Shown here in pieces: positions 12,090-25,529 of a stretch of 64,000 nt of DNA; the first letter of the stretch is position 1; each line of letters begins with the position of its first letter. The notes under the pieces were generated by a model. The model did not search any database. It was not told the origin of the DNA and worked only from the letters and a program-made list of their open reading frames with translations. Origin of the DNA: Limnoperna fortunei (lineage: Eukaryota; Mollusca; Bivalvia; Mytilida; Modiolidae). Made by a program: the position numbers and the translations under genes. The stretch lies in assembly GCA_944474755.1 (NCBI GenBank), contig OX104115.1, positions 37,335,080 through 37,399,079 of the forward strand, written 5' to 3'.

Positions 12090-12877
12090 TAAAATTTACG
12101 TTTCCCGAAACGTTGAAGTCGCCTCCCGTTCCGCACTTTTGACCGAGTAGAGGGAACTAAAAGTCAAGAGCACAACTTCATAACATGAGCTTTCAGTTGG
12201 CCAAGTTTCATTTCGATCGGTTAAAAGATGAGCGAGAAAACGAGCAAACTTTAAAACGGCCCCCATTTTGAAACCGGAAGTCGGGCAAAAATTTTTTTTG
12301 CAAAAATGCTCAGGATAGTTAGGTGTATCAGTATACCAATTTTCATTGAAATTGCTCTGGCCATAACTGAGATCTGACAACGGCCGCCATTTTGTAAAAC
12401 TTTAAAACGGCCGCCATTTTGAAACCGGAAGTCGGAAAAATTTTGGAAAATAGTGGCACACTCAGGGTATCATAAGCTACCTGTATACCAAATTTCGTTT
12501 AAATTGGATGACGTTTAAATTTTTACAGTTTTAGGGGCGTGGTGTTCGGATGGCGGCCATTTTGAAATGTCGGCCGCGTCAAATTTTTTTTGGCAAAAAT
12601 GCTCGGGATAGGGAGCTGTATCAGTATACCAATTTTCATTGGAAATGCTTTGGCAATTACTGAGATCTGACAACGGCCGTCATTTTTTTTTAACGGCGGC
12701 CATTTTGAAAATGGCGGCCATTTTGAAAATTTCAAAAGTGGATTGCACAACTTCAGGTCACCCTTATTATGTTCCCAAAGTTTCATTTCGATCGGTTAAA
12801 AGATGAGCGAGAAATCGAGCGGACAACATTGCGAGGGGAAAAAGGAAAACATAAGAAATATGAAAATAATAATAATA
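12090..12877 (+). repeat. M1 body
   Basis: Full-length M1 with private changes (GGCCCCCATTTT, GTCGGGCAAAAA). Ends in (AAT)n and is followed by a chimeric M2 without a hairpin. Confidence 0.8.
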
Positions 12878-13788
12878 AAATTTACGTTTCCCGAAACGTT
12901 GAAGTCGCCTCCCGTTCCGCACTTTTGATCCCCATGGATAGTATTTCATTCAAATCAGTACATTAAAATATGCCTAGAAATCAAATTTTGTTGAAATCGG
13001 ACAAAGTTGACTTTTTCCTGCAGTAAAATGGCCGCCATTTTGAAACCGGAAGTCGGACAAAACATTTTTAAATAGTGGCACACTTAAGGTTTCATAAGCT
13101 ACCTGTATACCAATTTCGTCTAAATCGGATGACGTTTAAATTTTTACATTTTTAGGGGGGTGGTGTTCGGATGGCGGCCATTTTGAAATGTCGGCCGCGT
13201 CAAATTTTTTTTGCAAAAATGCTCGGGATAGTTAGCTGTACCAGTATACCAATTTTCATTGAAATTGCTCTGGCCATAACTGAGATCTGACAACGGCCGC
13301 CATTTTGTAAAACTTTAAAACGGCCGCCATTTTGAAACCGGAAGTCGGACAAAACATTTGTAAATAGTGGCACACTTAGGGTATCATAAGCTACCTGTAT
13401 ACCAAATTTCGTCTAAATCGGATGACGTTTAAATTTTTACATTTTTAGGGGGGTGGTGTTCGGATGGCGGCCATTTTGAAATGTCGGCCGCGTCAAATTT
13501 TTTTTTGCAAAAATGCTCGATATAGTTAGCTGTACCAGTATACCAATTTTCATTGAAATTGCTTTGGCAATTACTGAGATCTGACAACGGCCGTCATTTT
13601 TTTCAACGTCGGCCATTTTGAAAATGGCGGCCATTTTGAAAATTCCAAAAGTGGATTGCACAACTTCCGGTCACCCTTAACATGTTCCCAAAGTTTCATT
13701 TCGATCGGTTAAAAGATGAGCGAGAAACCGAGCGGACAACATTGCGAGGGGAAAACATAAGAAATATGAAAATAATAATAATAATAAT
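12878..13788 (+). repeat. M2/M1 mosaic body, about 0.9 kb
   Basis: Starts as an M2 with M1 head. At about 13270, inside the shared phrase TTCATTGAAATTGCT, it jumps to the M1 middle (CTGGCCATAACTGAG), so the block GTGGCACACTTA...TTTTTAGGGGG is passed twice. This is a recombinant between two body types through internal homology. Confidence 0.75.
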
Positions 13789-14574
13789 TAAAATTTACGT
13801 TTCCCGAAACGTTGAAGTCGCCTCCCGTTCCGCACTTTTGACCGAGTAGAGGGAACTAAAAGTCAAGAGCACAACTTCATAACATGAGCTTTCAGTTGGC
13901 CAAGTTTCATTTCGATCGGTTAAAAGATGAGCGAGAAAACGAGGAAACTTTAAAACGGCCGCCATTTTGAAACCGGAAGTCGGACAAAAAATTTTTTTTG
14001 CAAAAATGCTCAGGATAGTTAGCTGTATCAGTATACCAATTTTCATTGAAATTGCTCTGGCCATAACTGAGATCTGACAACGGCCGCCATTTTGTAAAAC
14101 TTTAAAACGGCCGCCATTTTGAAACCGGAAGTCGGAAAAAAATTTTAAAAATAGTGGCACACTCGGGGTATCATAAGCTACCTGTATACCAAATTTCGTT
14201 TAAATCGGATGACGTTTAAATTTTTACAGTTTTAGGGGGGGTGGTGTTCGGATGGCGGCCATTTTGAAATGTCGGCCGCGTCAAATTTTTTTTTGCAAAA
14301 ATGCTCGGGATAGGGAGCTGTATCAGTATACCAATTTTCATTGAAATTGCTTTGGCAATTACTGAGATCTGACAACGGCCGTCATTTTTTTTCAACGGCG
14401 GCCATTTTGAAAATGGCGGCCATTTTGAAAATTTCAAAAGTAGATTGCACAACTTCAGGTCACCCTTATTATGTTCCCAAAGTTTCATTTCGATCGGTTA
14501 AAAGATGAGCGAGAAAACGAGCGGACAACATTGCGAGGGGAAAAAGGAAAACATAATAATAATAATAATAATAA
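13789..14574 (+). repeat. M1 body
   Basis: Full-length M1 ending in a long (AAT)n tract that lacks the usual ATAAGAAATATG before it. Confidence 0.8.
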
Positions 14575-14624
14575 GAAACGGAGTAAAAACAATAAGTCGC
14601 CCGACACTTCGTGGTCGGCGACTT
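14575..14624 (+). repeat. Single class A hairpin unit
   Basis: Canonical class A lead and stem between two M1 bodies. Confidence 0.9.
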
Positions 14625-14630
14625 AATAAT

Positions 14631-15420
14631 TAAAATTTACGTTTCCCGAAACGTTGAAGTCGCCTCCCGTTCCGCACTTTTGACCGAGTAGAGGGAACTA
14701 AAAGTCAAGAGCACAACTTCATAACATGAGCTTTCAGTTGGCCAAGTTTCATTTCGATCGGTTAAAAGATGAGCGAGAAAACGAGCAAACTTTAAAACGG
14801 CCGCCATTTTGAAACCGGAAGTCGGACAAAAAATTTTTTTTGCAAAAATGCTCAGGATAGTTAGCTGTATCAGTATACCAATTTTCATTGAAATTGCTCT
14901 GGCCATAACTGAGATCTGACAACGGCCGCCATTTTGTTAAACTTTAAAACGGCCGCCATTTTGAAATCGGAAGTCGGACAAAACATTTTTAAATAGTGGC
15001 ACACTTAGGGTATCATAAGCTACCTGTATACCAAATTTCGTCTAAATCGGATGACGTTTAAATTTTTACATTTTTAGGGGGGTGGTGTTCGGATGGCGGC
15101 CATTTTGAAATGTCGGCCGCGTCAAATTTTTTTTTGCAAAAATGCTCGGGATAGTTAGCTGTACCAGTATACCAATTTTCATTGAAATTGCTTTGGCAAT
15201 TACTGAGATCTGACAACGGCCGTCATTTCTTTCAACGGCGGCCATTTTGAAAATGGCGGCCATTTTGAAAATTTCAAAAGTGGATTGCACAACTTCAGGT
15301 CACCCTTAACATGTTCCCAAAGTTTCATTTCGATCGGTTAAAAGATGAGCGAGAAAACGAGCGGACAACATTGCGAGGGGAAAAAGGAAAACATAAGAAA
15401 TATGAAAATAATAATAATAA
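14631..15420 (+). repeat. M1 body
   Basis: Full-length M1; one GCCATTTTGT block reads GCCATTTTGTT and one ACCGGAAGT box is changed to ATCGGAAGT. Confidence 0.8.
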
Positions 15421-15583
15421 GAAACGGAGTAAAAACAATAAGTCGCCCGACACTTCGTGGTCGGCGACTTAATAATAAGAAACGGAGTAAAAACAATAAG
15501 TCGCCCGACACTTCGTGGTCGGCGACTTAATAAGAAACGGAGAAAAAACAATAAGTCGCCCGACACTTCGTGGTCGGCGACTT
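15421..15583 (+). repeat. Hairpin array, 3 class A units
   Basis: The last unit has lead GAAACGGAGAAAAAAC and runs straight into the ACTAGTGCTG head of M2, with no AAT spacer. Confidence 0.9.
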
Positions 15584-15584
15584 A

Positions 15585-16218
15585 ACTAGTGCTGATTGTG
15601 TTGGGATGCCAACACAGAATGTCTCTCAAACGAACCCCCATTGCCACTATAATCCCCATGGATAGTATTTCATTCAAATCAGTACATTAAAATATGCCTA
15701 GAAATCAAATTTTGTTGAAATCGGACAAAGTTGACTTTTTCCTGCAGTAAAATGGCCGCCATTTTGAAACCGGAAGTCGGACAAAATATTTTTAAACAGT
15801 GGCACACTTAGGTATCATAAGCTACCAGTATACCAAATTTCGTCTAAATCGGATGACGTTTAAATTTTTACATTTTAGGGGGATTGTGTTCGGATGGCGG
15901 CCATTTTGAAATGTCGGCCGCGTCAAATTTTTTTTTGCAAAAATGCTCGATATAGTTAGCTGTACCAGTATACCAATTTTCATTGAAATTGCTTTGGCAA
16001 TTACTGAGATCTGACAACGGCCGTCATTTTTTTCAACGGCGGCCATTTTGAAAATGGCGGCCATTTTGAAAATTCCAAAAGTGGATTGCACAACTTCAGG
16101 TCACCCTTAACATGTTCCCAAAGTTTCATTTCGATCGGTTAAAAGATGAGCGAGAAACCGAGCGGACAACATTGCGAGGGGAAAACATAAGAAATATGAA
16201 AATAATAATAATAATAAT
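15585..16218 (+). repeat. M2 body
   Basis: Native M2 head (tag ATGTCTCTCAAACGAA, one change). Ends in (AAT)n and joins M1. Confidence 0.8.
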
Positions 16219-17017
16219 TAAAATTTACGTTTCCCGAAACGTTGAAGTCGCCTCCCGTTCCGTACTTTTGACCGAGTAGAGGGAACTAAAAGTCAAGAGC
16301 ACAACTTCATAACATGAGCTTTCAGTTGGCCAAGTTTCATTTCGATCGGTTAAAAGATGAGCGAGAAAACGAGCAAACTTTTAAACGGCCGCCATTTTGA
16401 AACCGGAAGTCGGACAAAAAATTTTTTTTGCAAAAATGCTCAGGATAGTTAGCTGTATCAGTATACCAATTTTCATTGAAATTGCTCTGGCCATAACTGA
16501 GATCTGACAACGGCCGCCATTTTGTAAAACTTTAAAACGGCCGCCATTTTGAAACCGGAAGTCGGACAAAACATTTTTAAATAGTGGCACACTTAGGGTA
16601 TCATAAGCTACCTGTGTACCAAATTTCGTCTAAATCGGATGACGTTTAAATTTTCACATTTTTAGGGGGGTGGTGTTCGGATGGCGGCCATTTTGAAATG
16701 TCGGCCGCGTCAAATTTTTTTTTGCAAAAATGCTCGGGATAGTTAGCTGTACCAGTATACCAATTTTCATTGAAATTGCTTTGGCAATTACTGAGATCTG
16801 ACAACGACCGTCATTTTTTTCAACGGCGGCCATTTTGAAAATGGCGGCTATTTTGAAAATTTCAAAAGTGGATTGCACAAGTTCAGGTCACCATTAACAT
16901 GTTCCCAAAGTTTCATTACGATCGGTTAAAAGATGAGCGAGAAAACGAGCGGACAACATTGCGAGGGGAAAAAGGAAAACATAAGAAATATGAAAATAAT
17001 AATAATAATAATAATAA
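16219..17017 (+). repeat. M1 body
   Basis: Full-length M1, with the variant CCGTACTTTTG just behind the head tag. Confidence 0.8.
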
Positions 17018-17128
17018 GAAACGGAGTAAAAACAATAAGTCGCCCGACACTTCGTGGTCGGCGACTTAATAATAATAAGAAACGGAGTAAAAACAATAAG
17101 TCGCCCGACACTTCGTGGTCGGCGACTT
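17018..17128 (+). repeat. Hairpin array, 2 class A units
   Basis: Directly followed by the first M5 body, with only AA between. Confidence 0.9.
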
Positions 17129-17129
17129 A

Positions 17130-20100
17130 ACAAGTGCTGATTGTGATTGCAAGCAAGTCACAAAAAAATCCCCTCCCGTGCCCACTTTTGTCACAATTCG
17201 GACAACTTTTCAATTTTCGCACTTTGGCGGCCATTTTGAATATGACGGCCATCTTGGACTTTGGCAGCCATCTTGGATTTGTTCGACATGTTGTTCGTAA
17301 TATCAATATTGACCTAAATGCCAATTTTTGTTGAAATCAGACAACTTTTCAATATTCGCACTTTGGCAGCCATTTGGAATATGACAGCCATCTTGGATTT
17401 GTTCGAAAGTGTCGCCATGTTGTTCGTAATATCAATATTGACCTAAATGCCAATTTTCGTTGAAATCGGACAACTTTTCAATTTTCGCACTTTGGCGGCC
17501 ATTTTGAATATGGCGGCCATCTTGGACTTTGGCGGCCATCTTGGATTTGTTCAAACATGTCACCATGTTGTTCGTAATATCAAAATTCACCTAAATGCCA
17601 ATTTTCGTTGAAATCGGACAACTTTTCAATTTTCGCACTTTGGAGGCCATTTTGAATATGGCGGCCATCTTGGACTTTGGCGGCCATCTTGGATTTGTTC
17701 AAACATGTCACCATGTTGTTCGTAATATCAATATTCACCTAAATGCCAATTTTCGTTGAAATCGGACAACTTTTCAATTTTCGCACTTTGGCGGCCATTT
17801 TGAATATGGTGGCCATCTTGGATTTTTCGGAAAATGGTCCCATATTGTCCGGGACCTTAATATTGACCTATAAACCTATTTTGGTTCATATCCATATTGT
17901 TTGTGATTTTTTATGATTAATTTTGTATTTTTTTCAAATTCAAAATGGCCGCCAATCCAAGATGGCCGCCATTTTCAAAATTTCGAAATCGGAAACAACA
18001 TTTCCTAGTGGTGACCTATCTTTCTGGTAAGTTTCATTGACCTATGTCTTTTCGTCTTCGAGAAATCCTACGGACAAAGTTAGGTCCAGAAGAAGAAGAA
18101 GAAGAAGAAGAAGAAGAAGAAGAATAATAACAAGTGCTGATTGTGATTGCAAGCAAGTCACAAAAAAATCCCCTTCCGTGCCCACTTTTGTCACAATTCG
18201 GACAACTTTTCAATTTTCGCACTTTGGCCGCCATTTTGAATATGGCGGCCATCTTGGACTTTGGCAGCCATCTTGGATTTGTTCGACATGTTGTTCGTAA
18301 TATCAATATTGACCTAAATGCCAATTTTTGTTGAAATCAGACAACTTTTCAATATTCGCACTTTGGCAGCCATTTTGAATATGACAGCCATCTTGGATTT
18401 GTTCGAAAGTGTCGCCATGTTGTTCGTAATATCAATATTGACCTAAATACCAATTATCGTTGAAATCGGACAACTTTTCAATTTTCGCACTTTGGCGCCA
18501 TTTTGAATATGGCAGCCATCTTGGACTTTGGCGGCCATCTTTGATTTGTTCAAACATGTCACCATGTTGTTCGTAATATCAATATTCACCTAAATGCCAA
18601 TTTTCGTTGAAATCGGACAACTTTTCAATTTTCGCACTTTGGCGGCCATTTTGAATATGACGGCCATCTTGGACTTTGGCAGCCATCTTGGATTTGTTCG
18701 ACATGTTGTTCGTAATATCAATCTTGACCTAAATGCCAATTTTTGTTGAAATCAGACAACTTTTCAATATTCGCACTTTGGCAGCCATTTGGAATATGAC
18801 AGCCATCTTGGATTTGTTCGAAAGTGTCGCCATGTTGTTCGTAATATCAATATTGACCTAAATGCCAATTTTCGTTGAAATCGGACAACTTTTCAATTTT
18901 CGCACTTTGGCGGCCATTTTGAATATGGCGGCCATCTTGGACTTTGGCGGCCATCTTGGATTTGTTCAAACATGTCACCATGTTGTTCGTAATATCAATA
19001 TTCACCTAAATGCCAATTTTCGTTGAAATCGGACAACTTTTCAATTTTCGCACTTTGGAGGCCATTTTGAATATGGCGGCCATCTTGGACTTTGGCGGCC
19101 ATCTTTGATTTGTTCGAACATGTCACCATGTTGTTCGTAATATCAATATTGACGTAAATGCCAATTTTCGTTGAAATCGGACAACTTTTCAATTTTCGCA
19201 CTTTGGCGGCCATTTTGAATATGGTGGCCATCTTGGATTTTTCGGAAAATGGTCCTATATTGTCCGGGACCTTAATATTGACCTATAAACCTATTTTGGT
19301 TCATATCCATATTGTTTGTGATTTTTTATGATTAATTTTGTATTTTTTTCAAATTCAAAATGGCCGCCAATCCAAGATGGCCGCCATTTTCAAAATTTCG
19401 AAATCGGAAACAACATTTCCTAGTGGTGACCTATCTTTCTGGTAAGTTTCATTGACCTATGTCTTTTCGTCTTCGAGAAATCCTACGGACAAAGTTAGGT
19501 CCAGAAGAAGAAGAAGAAGAAGAAGAAGAAGAAGAATAATAACAAGTGCTGATTGTGATTGCAAGCAAGTCACAAAAAAATCCCCTTCCGTGCCCACTTT
19601 TGTCACAATTCGGACAACTTTTCAATTTTCGCACTTTGGCGGCCATTTTGAATATGGCGGCCATCTTGGACTTTGGCAGCCATCTTGGATTTGTTCGACA
19701 TGTTGTTCGTAATATCAATATTGACCTAAATGCCAATTTTTGTTGAAATCAGACAACTTTTCAATATTCGCACTTTGGCAGCCATTTTGAATATGACAGC
19801 CATCTTGGATTTGTTCGAAAGTGTCGCCATGTTGTTCGTAATATCAATATTGACCTAAATACCAATTATCGTTGAAATCGGACAACTTTTCAATTTTCGC
19901 ACTTTGGCGGCCATTTTGAATATGGCGGCCATCTTGGACTTTGGCGGCCATCTTGGATTTGTTCAAACATGTCACCATGTTGTTCGTAATATCAATATTC
20001 ACCTAAATGCCAATTTTCGTTGAAATCGGACAACTTTTCAATTTCGCACTTTGGAGGCCATTTTGAATATGGCGGCTATCTTGGACTTTGGCGGCCATCT

Positions 20101-21419
20101 TTGATTTGTTCGAACATGTCACCATGTTGTTCGTAATATCAATATTGACCTAAATGCCAATTTTCGTTGAAATCGGACAACTTTTCAATTTTCGCACTTT
20201 GGCGGCCATTTTGAATATGGTGGCCATCTTGGATTTTTCGGAAAATGGTCCCATATTGTCCGGGACCTTAATATTGACCTATAAACCTATTTTGGTTCAT
20301 ATCCATATTGTTTGTGATTTTTTATGATTAATTTTGTATTTTTTTTCAAATTCAAAATGGCCGCCAATCCAAGATGGCCGCCATTTTCAAAATTTCGAAA
20401 TCGGAAACAACATTTCCTAGTGGTGACCTATCTTTCTGGTAAGTTTCATTGACCTATGTCTTTTCGTCTTCGAGAAATCCTACGGACAAAGTTAGGTCCA
20501 GAAGAAGAAGAAGAAGAAGAAGAAGAAGAAGAAGAATAATAACAAGTGCTGATTGTGATTGCAAGCAAGTCACAAAAAAATCCCCTCCCGTGCCCACTTT
20601 TGTCACAATTCGGACAACTTTTCAATTTTCGCACTTTGGCGGCCATTTTGAATATGGCGGCCATCTTGGACTTTGGCAGCCATCTTGGATTTGTTCGACA
20701 TGTTGTTCGTAATATCAATATTGACCTAAATGCCAATTTTCGTTGAAATCGGACAACTTTTCAATTTTCGCACTTTGGCGGCCATTTTGAATATGGCGGC
20801 CATCTTGGACTTTGGCGGCCATCTTGGATTTGTTCAAACATGTCACCATGTTGTTCGTAATATCAATATTGACCTAAATGCCAATTTTCGTTGAAATCGG
20901 ACAACTTTTCAATTTTCGCACTTTGGAGGCCATTTTGAATATGGCGGCCATCTTGGACTTTGGCGGCCATCTTTGATTTGTTCGAACATGTCACCATGTT
21001 GTTCGTAATATCAATATTGACCTAAATGCCAATTTTCGTTGAAATCGGACAACTTTTCAATTTTAGCACTTTGGCGGCCATTTTGAATATGGTGGCCATC
21101 TTGGATTTTTCTGAAAATGGTCCCATATTGTCCGGGACCTTAATATTGACCTATAAACCTATTTTGGTTCATATCCATATTGTTTGTGATTTTTTATGAT
21201 TAATTTTGTATTTTTTTCAAATTCAAAATGGCCGCCAATCCAAGATGGCCGCCATTTTCAAAATTTCGAAATCGGAAACAACATTTCCTAGTGGTGACCT
21301 ATCTTTCTGGTAAGTTTCATTGACCTATGTCTTTTAGTCTTCGAGAAATCCTACGGACAAAGTTAGGTCCAGAAGAAGAAGAAGAAGAAGAATAATAATA
21401 ATAATAATAATAATAATAA
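17130..21419 (+). repeat. Four tandem M5 bodies with (GAA)n tails
   Basis: Units at 17130-18129, 18130-19541, 19542-20541 and 20542-21419 (about 1000, 1412, 1000 and 880 bp). Each begins ACAAGTGCTGATTGTG and an imperfect hairpin TTGTGATT/AGTCACAA, then the tag AAATCCCC (17166-17173 in the first). The body is three to six sub-repeats of about 140 bp, each with GGCGGCCATTTTGAATATGG and GCCATCTTGGA. The common 3' part includes TTTGTGATTTTTTATG and ends in GGTCC(AGA)n, with 7-12 GAA triplets, then AATAAT. The 1412-bp unit has gained about 410 bp, roughly three sub-repeats. Confidence 0.9.
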
Positions 21420-21525
21420 GAAACGGTGCAAAAACAATAAATCCCCGACACTTCGTGGTCGGGGATTTAATAAGAAACGGTGCAAAAACAATAAATCCCC
21501 GACACTTCGTGGTCGGGGATTTAAT
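21420..21525 (+). repeat. Hairpin array, 2 class D units
   Basis: The lead is GAAACGGTGCAAAAACAATA and the stem AAATCCCCGA/TCGGGGATTT with CAC-TTC-GTG at the tip. Compared with class A, two stem pairs are changed in both arms. Class D occurs only behind M5 bodies, and M5 has the tag AAATCCCC. Confidence 0.9.
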
Positions 21526-21529
21526 AATA

Positions 21530-24500
21530 ATTAAAATTTAGGTTTCCCGAAACGTTGAAGTCGCCTCCCGTTCCGCACTTTTGACAGAGAAGAGGGAACT
21601 AAAAGTCAAGAGCACAACTTCATAACATGAGCTTTCAGTTGGCCAAGTTTCATTTCGATCGGTTAAAAGATGAGCGAGAAAACGAGCAAACTTTAAAACG
21701 GCCGCCATTTTAAAACCGGAAGTCGGACAAAAAATTTTTTTTGCAAACATGCTCAGGATAGTTAGCTGTATCAGTATACCAATTTTCATTGACATTGCTC
21801 TGGCCATAACTGAGATCTGACAACGGCCGCCATTTTGTAAAACTTTAAAACGGCCGCCATTTTGAAACCGGAAGTCGGACAAAACATTTTTAAATAGTGG
21901 CACACTTAGGGTATCATAAGCTACCTGTATACCAAACTTCGTCTAAATCGGATGACGTTTAAATTTTTACATTTTTAGGGGGGGTGGTGTGCGGATGGCG
22001 GCCATTTTGAAATGTCGGCGGCGTCAAATTTTTTTTTGCAAAAATGCTCGGGATAGTTAGCTGTACCAGTATACCAATTTTCATTGAAATTGCTTTGGCA
22101 ATTACTGAGATCTGACAACGGCCGTCATTTTTTTCAACGGCGGCCATTTTGAAACTGGCGACCATTTTGAAAATTTCAAAAGTGGATTGCACAACTTCAG
22201 GTCACCCTTAACATGTTCCCAAAGTTTCATTTCGATCGGTTAAAAGATGAGCGAGAAAACGAGCGGACAACTTTGCGAGGGGAAAAAGGAAAACATAATA
22301 ATAATTAAAATTTACGTTTCCCGAAACGTTGAAGTCGCCTCCCGTTCCGCACTTTTGACCGAGTAGAGGGAACTAAAAGTCAAGAGCACAACTTCATAAC
22401 ATGAGCTTTCAGTTGGCCAAGTTTCATTTCGATCGGTTAAAAGATGAGCGAGAAAACGAGCAAACTTTAAAACGGCCGCCATTTTGAAACCGGAAGTCGG
22501 ACAAAAAATTTTTTTTGCAAAAATGCTCAGGATAGTTAGCTGTATCAGTATACCAATTTTCATTGAAATTGCTCTGGCCATAACTGAGATCTGACAACGG
22601 CCGCCATTTTGTAAAACTTTAAAACGGCCGCCATTTTGAAACCGGAAGTCGGACAAAACATTTTTAAATAGTGGCACACTTAGGGTATCATAAGCTACCT
22701 GTATACCAAATTTCGTCTAAATCGGATGATGTTTAAATTTTTACATTTTTAGGGGGGTGGTGTTCGGATGGCGGCCATTTTGAAATGTCGGCCGCGTCAA
22801 ATTTTTTTTTGCAAAAATGCTCGGGATAGTTAGCTGTACCAGTATACCAATTTTCATTGAAATTGCTTTGGCAATTACTGAGATCTGACAACGGCCGTCA
22901 TTTTTTTCAACGGCGGCCATTTTAAAAATGGCGGTCATTTTGAAAATTTCAAAAGTGGATTGCACAACTTCAGGTCACCCTTAACATGTTCCCAAAGTTT
23001 CATTTCGATCGGTTAAAAGATGAGCGAGAAAACGAGCGGACAACATTGCGAGGGGAAAACATAAGAAATATGAAAATAATAATAATAAATAAGAAACGGA
23101 GTAAAAACAATAAGTCGCCCGACACTTCGTGGTCGGCGACTTAATTAAAATTTACGTTTCCCGAAACGTTGAAGTCGCCTCCCGTTCCGCACTTTTGACC
23201 GAGTAGAGGGAACTAAAAGTCAAGAGCACAACTTCATAACATGAGCTTTCAGTTGGCCAAGTTTCATTTCGATCGGTTAAAAGATGAGCGAGAAAACGAG
23301 CAAACTTTTAAACGGCCGCCATTTTGAAACCGGAAGTCGGACAAAAATTTTTTTTTTGCAAAAATGCTCAGGATAGTTAGCTGTATCAGTATACCAATTT
23401 TCATTGAAATTGCTCTGGCCATAACTGAGATCTGACAACGGCCGCCATTTGGAAAACTTTAAAACGGCCGCCATTTTAAAACCGGAAGTCGGACAAAACA
23501 TTTTTAAAATAGTGGCACACTCAGGGTATCATAAGCTACCTGTATACCAAATTTCGTCTAAATCGGATGACGTTTAAATTTTTACATTTTTAGGGGGGTG
23601 GTGTGCGGATGGCGGCCATTTTGAAATGTCGGCGGCGTCAAATTTTTTTTTGCAAAAATGCTCGGGATAGTTAGCTGTACCAGTATACCAATTTTCATTG
23701 AAATTGCTTTGGCAATTACTGAGATCTGACAACGGCCGTCATTTTTTTCAACGGCGGCCATTTTGAAACTGGCGACCATTTTGAAAATTTCAAAAATGGA
23801 TTGCACAACTTCAGGTCACCCTTAACATGTTCCCAAAGTTTCATTTCGATCGGTTAAAAGATGAGCGAGAAAACGAGCGGACAACTTTGCGAGGGGAAAA
23901 AGGAAAACATAATAATAATTAAAATTTACGTTTCCCGAAACGTTGAAGTCGCCTCCCGTTCCGCACTTTTGACCGAGTAGAGGGAACTAAAAGTCAAGAG
24001 CACAACTTCATAACATGAGCTTTCAGTTGGCCAAGTTTCATTTCGATCGGTTAAAAGATGAGCGAGAAAACGAGCAAACTTTAAAACGGCCGCCATTTTG
24101 AAACCGGAAGTCGGACAAAAAATTTTTTTTGCAAAAATGCTCAGGATAGTTAGCTGTATCAGTATACCAATTTTCATTGAAATTGCTCTGGCCATAACTG
24201 AGATCTGACAACGGCCGCCATTTTGTAAAACTTTAAAACGGCCGCCATTTTGAAACCGGAAGTCGGACAAAACATTTTTAAATAGTGGCACACTTAGGGT
24301 ATCATAAGCTACCTGTATACCAAATTTCGTCTAAATCGGATGATGTTTAAATTTTTACATTTTTAGGGGGGTGGTGTTCGGATGGCGGCCATTTTGAAAT
24401 GTCGGCCGCGTCAAATTTTTTTTTGCAAAAATGCTCGGGATAGTTAGCTGTACCAGTATACCAATTTTCATTGAAATTGCTTTGGCAATTACTGAGATCT

Positions 24501-24697
24501 GACAACGGCCGTCATTTTTTTCAACGGCGGCCATTTTAAAAATGGCGGTCATTTTGAAAATTTCAAAAGTGGATTGCACAACTTCAGGTCACCCTTAACA
24601 TGTTCCCAAAGTTTCATTTCGATCGGTTAAAAGATGAGCGAGAAAACGAGCGGACAACATTGCGAGGGGAAAAAGGAAAACATAATAATAATAATAA
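21530..24697 (+). repeat. Four M1 bodies in a 1.6-kb higher-order repeat
   Basis: M1 bodies at about 21534-22303, 22305-23091, 23146-23918 and 23919-24697, with one class A hairpin (23092-23142) after the second. The segment of about 1.1 kb from about 21955 recurs at about +1,614 (from 23570). It carries rare shared markers: GTGTGCGGATGG, GGCGGCGTC, GAAACTGGCGACC, ACAACTTTGCGAGG. So the pair of units was duplicated together. Confidence 0.8.
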
Positions 24698-24748
24698 GAA
24701 ACGGAGTAAAAACAATAAGTCGCCCGACACTTCGTGGTCGGCGACTTA
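24698..24748 (+). repeat. Single class A hairpin unit
   Basis: Canonical class A unit followed by an M1 head after AATT. Confidence 0.9.
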
Positions 24749-24750
24749 AT

Positions 24751-25529
24751 TAAAATTTACGTTTCCCGAAACGTTGAAGTCGCCTCCCGTTGCGCACTTT
24801 TGACCGAGTAGAGGGAACTAAAAGTCAAGAGCACAACTTCATAACATGAGCTTTCAGTTGGCCAAGTTTCATTTCGATCGGTTAAAACATGAGCGAGAAA
24901 ACGAGTAAACTTTAAAACGGCCGCCATTTTAAAACGGTAAGTCGGACAAAAAACTTTTTTTGCAAAAATGCTCAGGATAGTTAGCTGTATCAGTATACCA
25001 ATTTTCATTGAAATTGCTCTGGCAATAACTGAGATCTGACAACGGCCGCCATTTTGTAAAACTTTAAAACGGCCGCCATTTTGAAACCAGAAGTTGGACA
25101 AAAATTTTGAAAATAGTGGCACACTCAGGGTATCATAAGCTACCTGTATACCAAATTTCGTTTAAATCGGATGACGTTTAAATATTTACAGTTTTAGGGG
25201 GTGGTGTTCGGATGGCGGCCATTTTGAAATGTCGGCCGCGTCAAACTTTTTTTTGCAAAAATGCTCGATATAGGGAGCTGTATCAGTAAACCTATTTTCA
25301 TTGAAATTGCTTTGGCAATTACTGAAATCTGACAACGGCCGTCATTTTTTTTTAACGGCGGCCATTTTGAAAATGGCGGCTATCTTGAAAATTTCAAAAG
25401 TGGATTGCACCACTTCAGGTCACCCTTATTATGTTCCCAAAGTTTCATTTCGATCGGTTAAAAGATGAGCGAGAAAACGAGCGGACAACATTGCGAGGGG
25501 AAAAAGGAAAACATAATAATAATAATAAT
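24751..25529 (+). repeat. Diverged M1 body
   Basis: Clearly more diverged than its neighbours, with scattered changes (CCGTTGCGCAC, ACGGTAAGTCGG, ACCAGAAGTTGG, CTCGATATAGGG), so it is probably an older unit that has escaped recent homogenisation. Confidence 0.8.
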
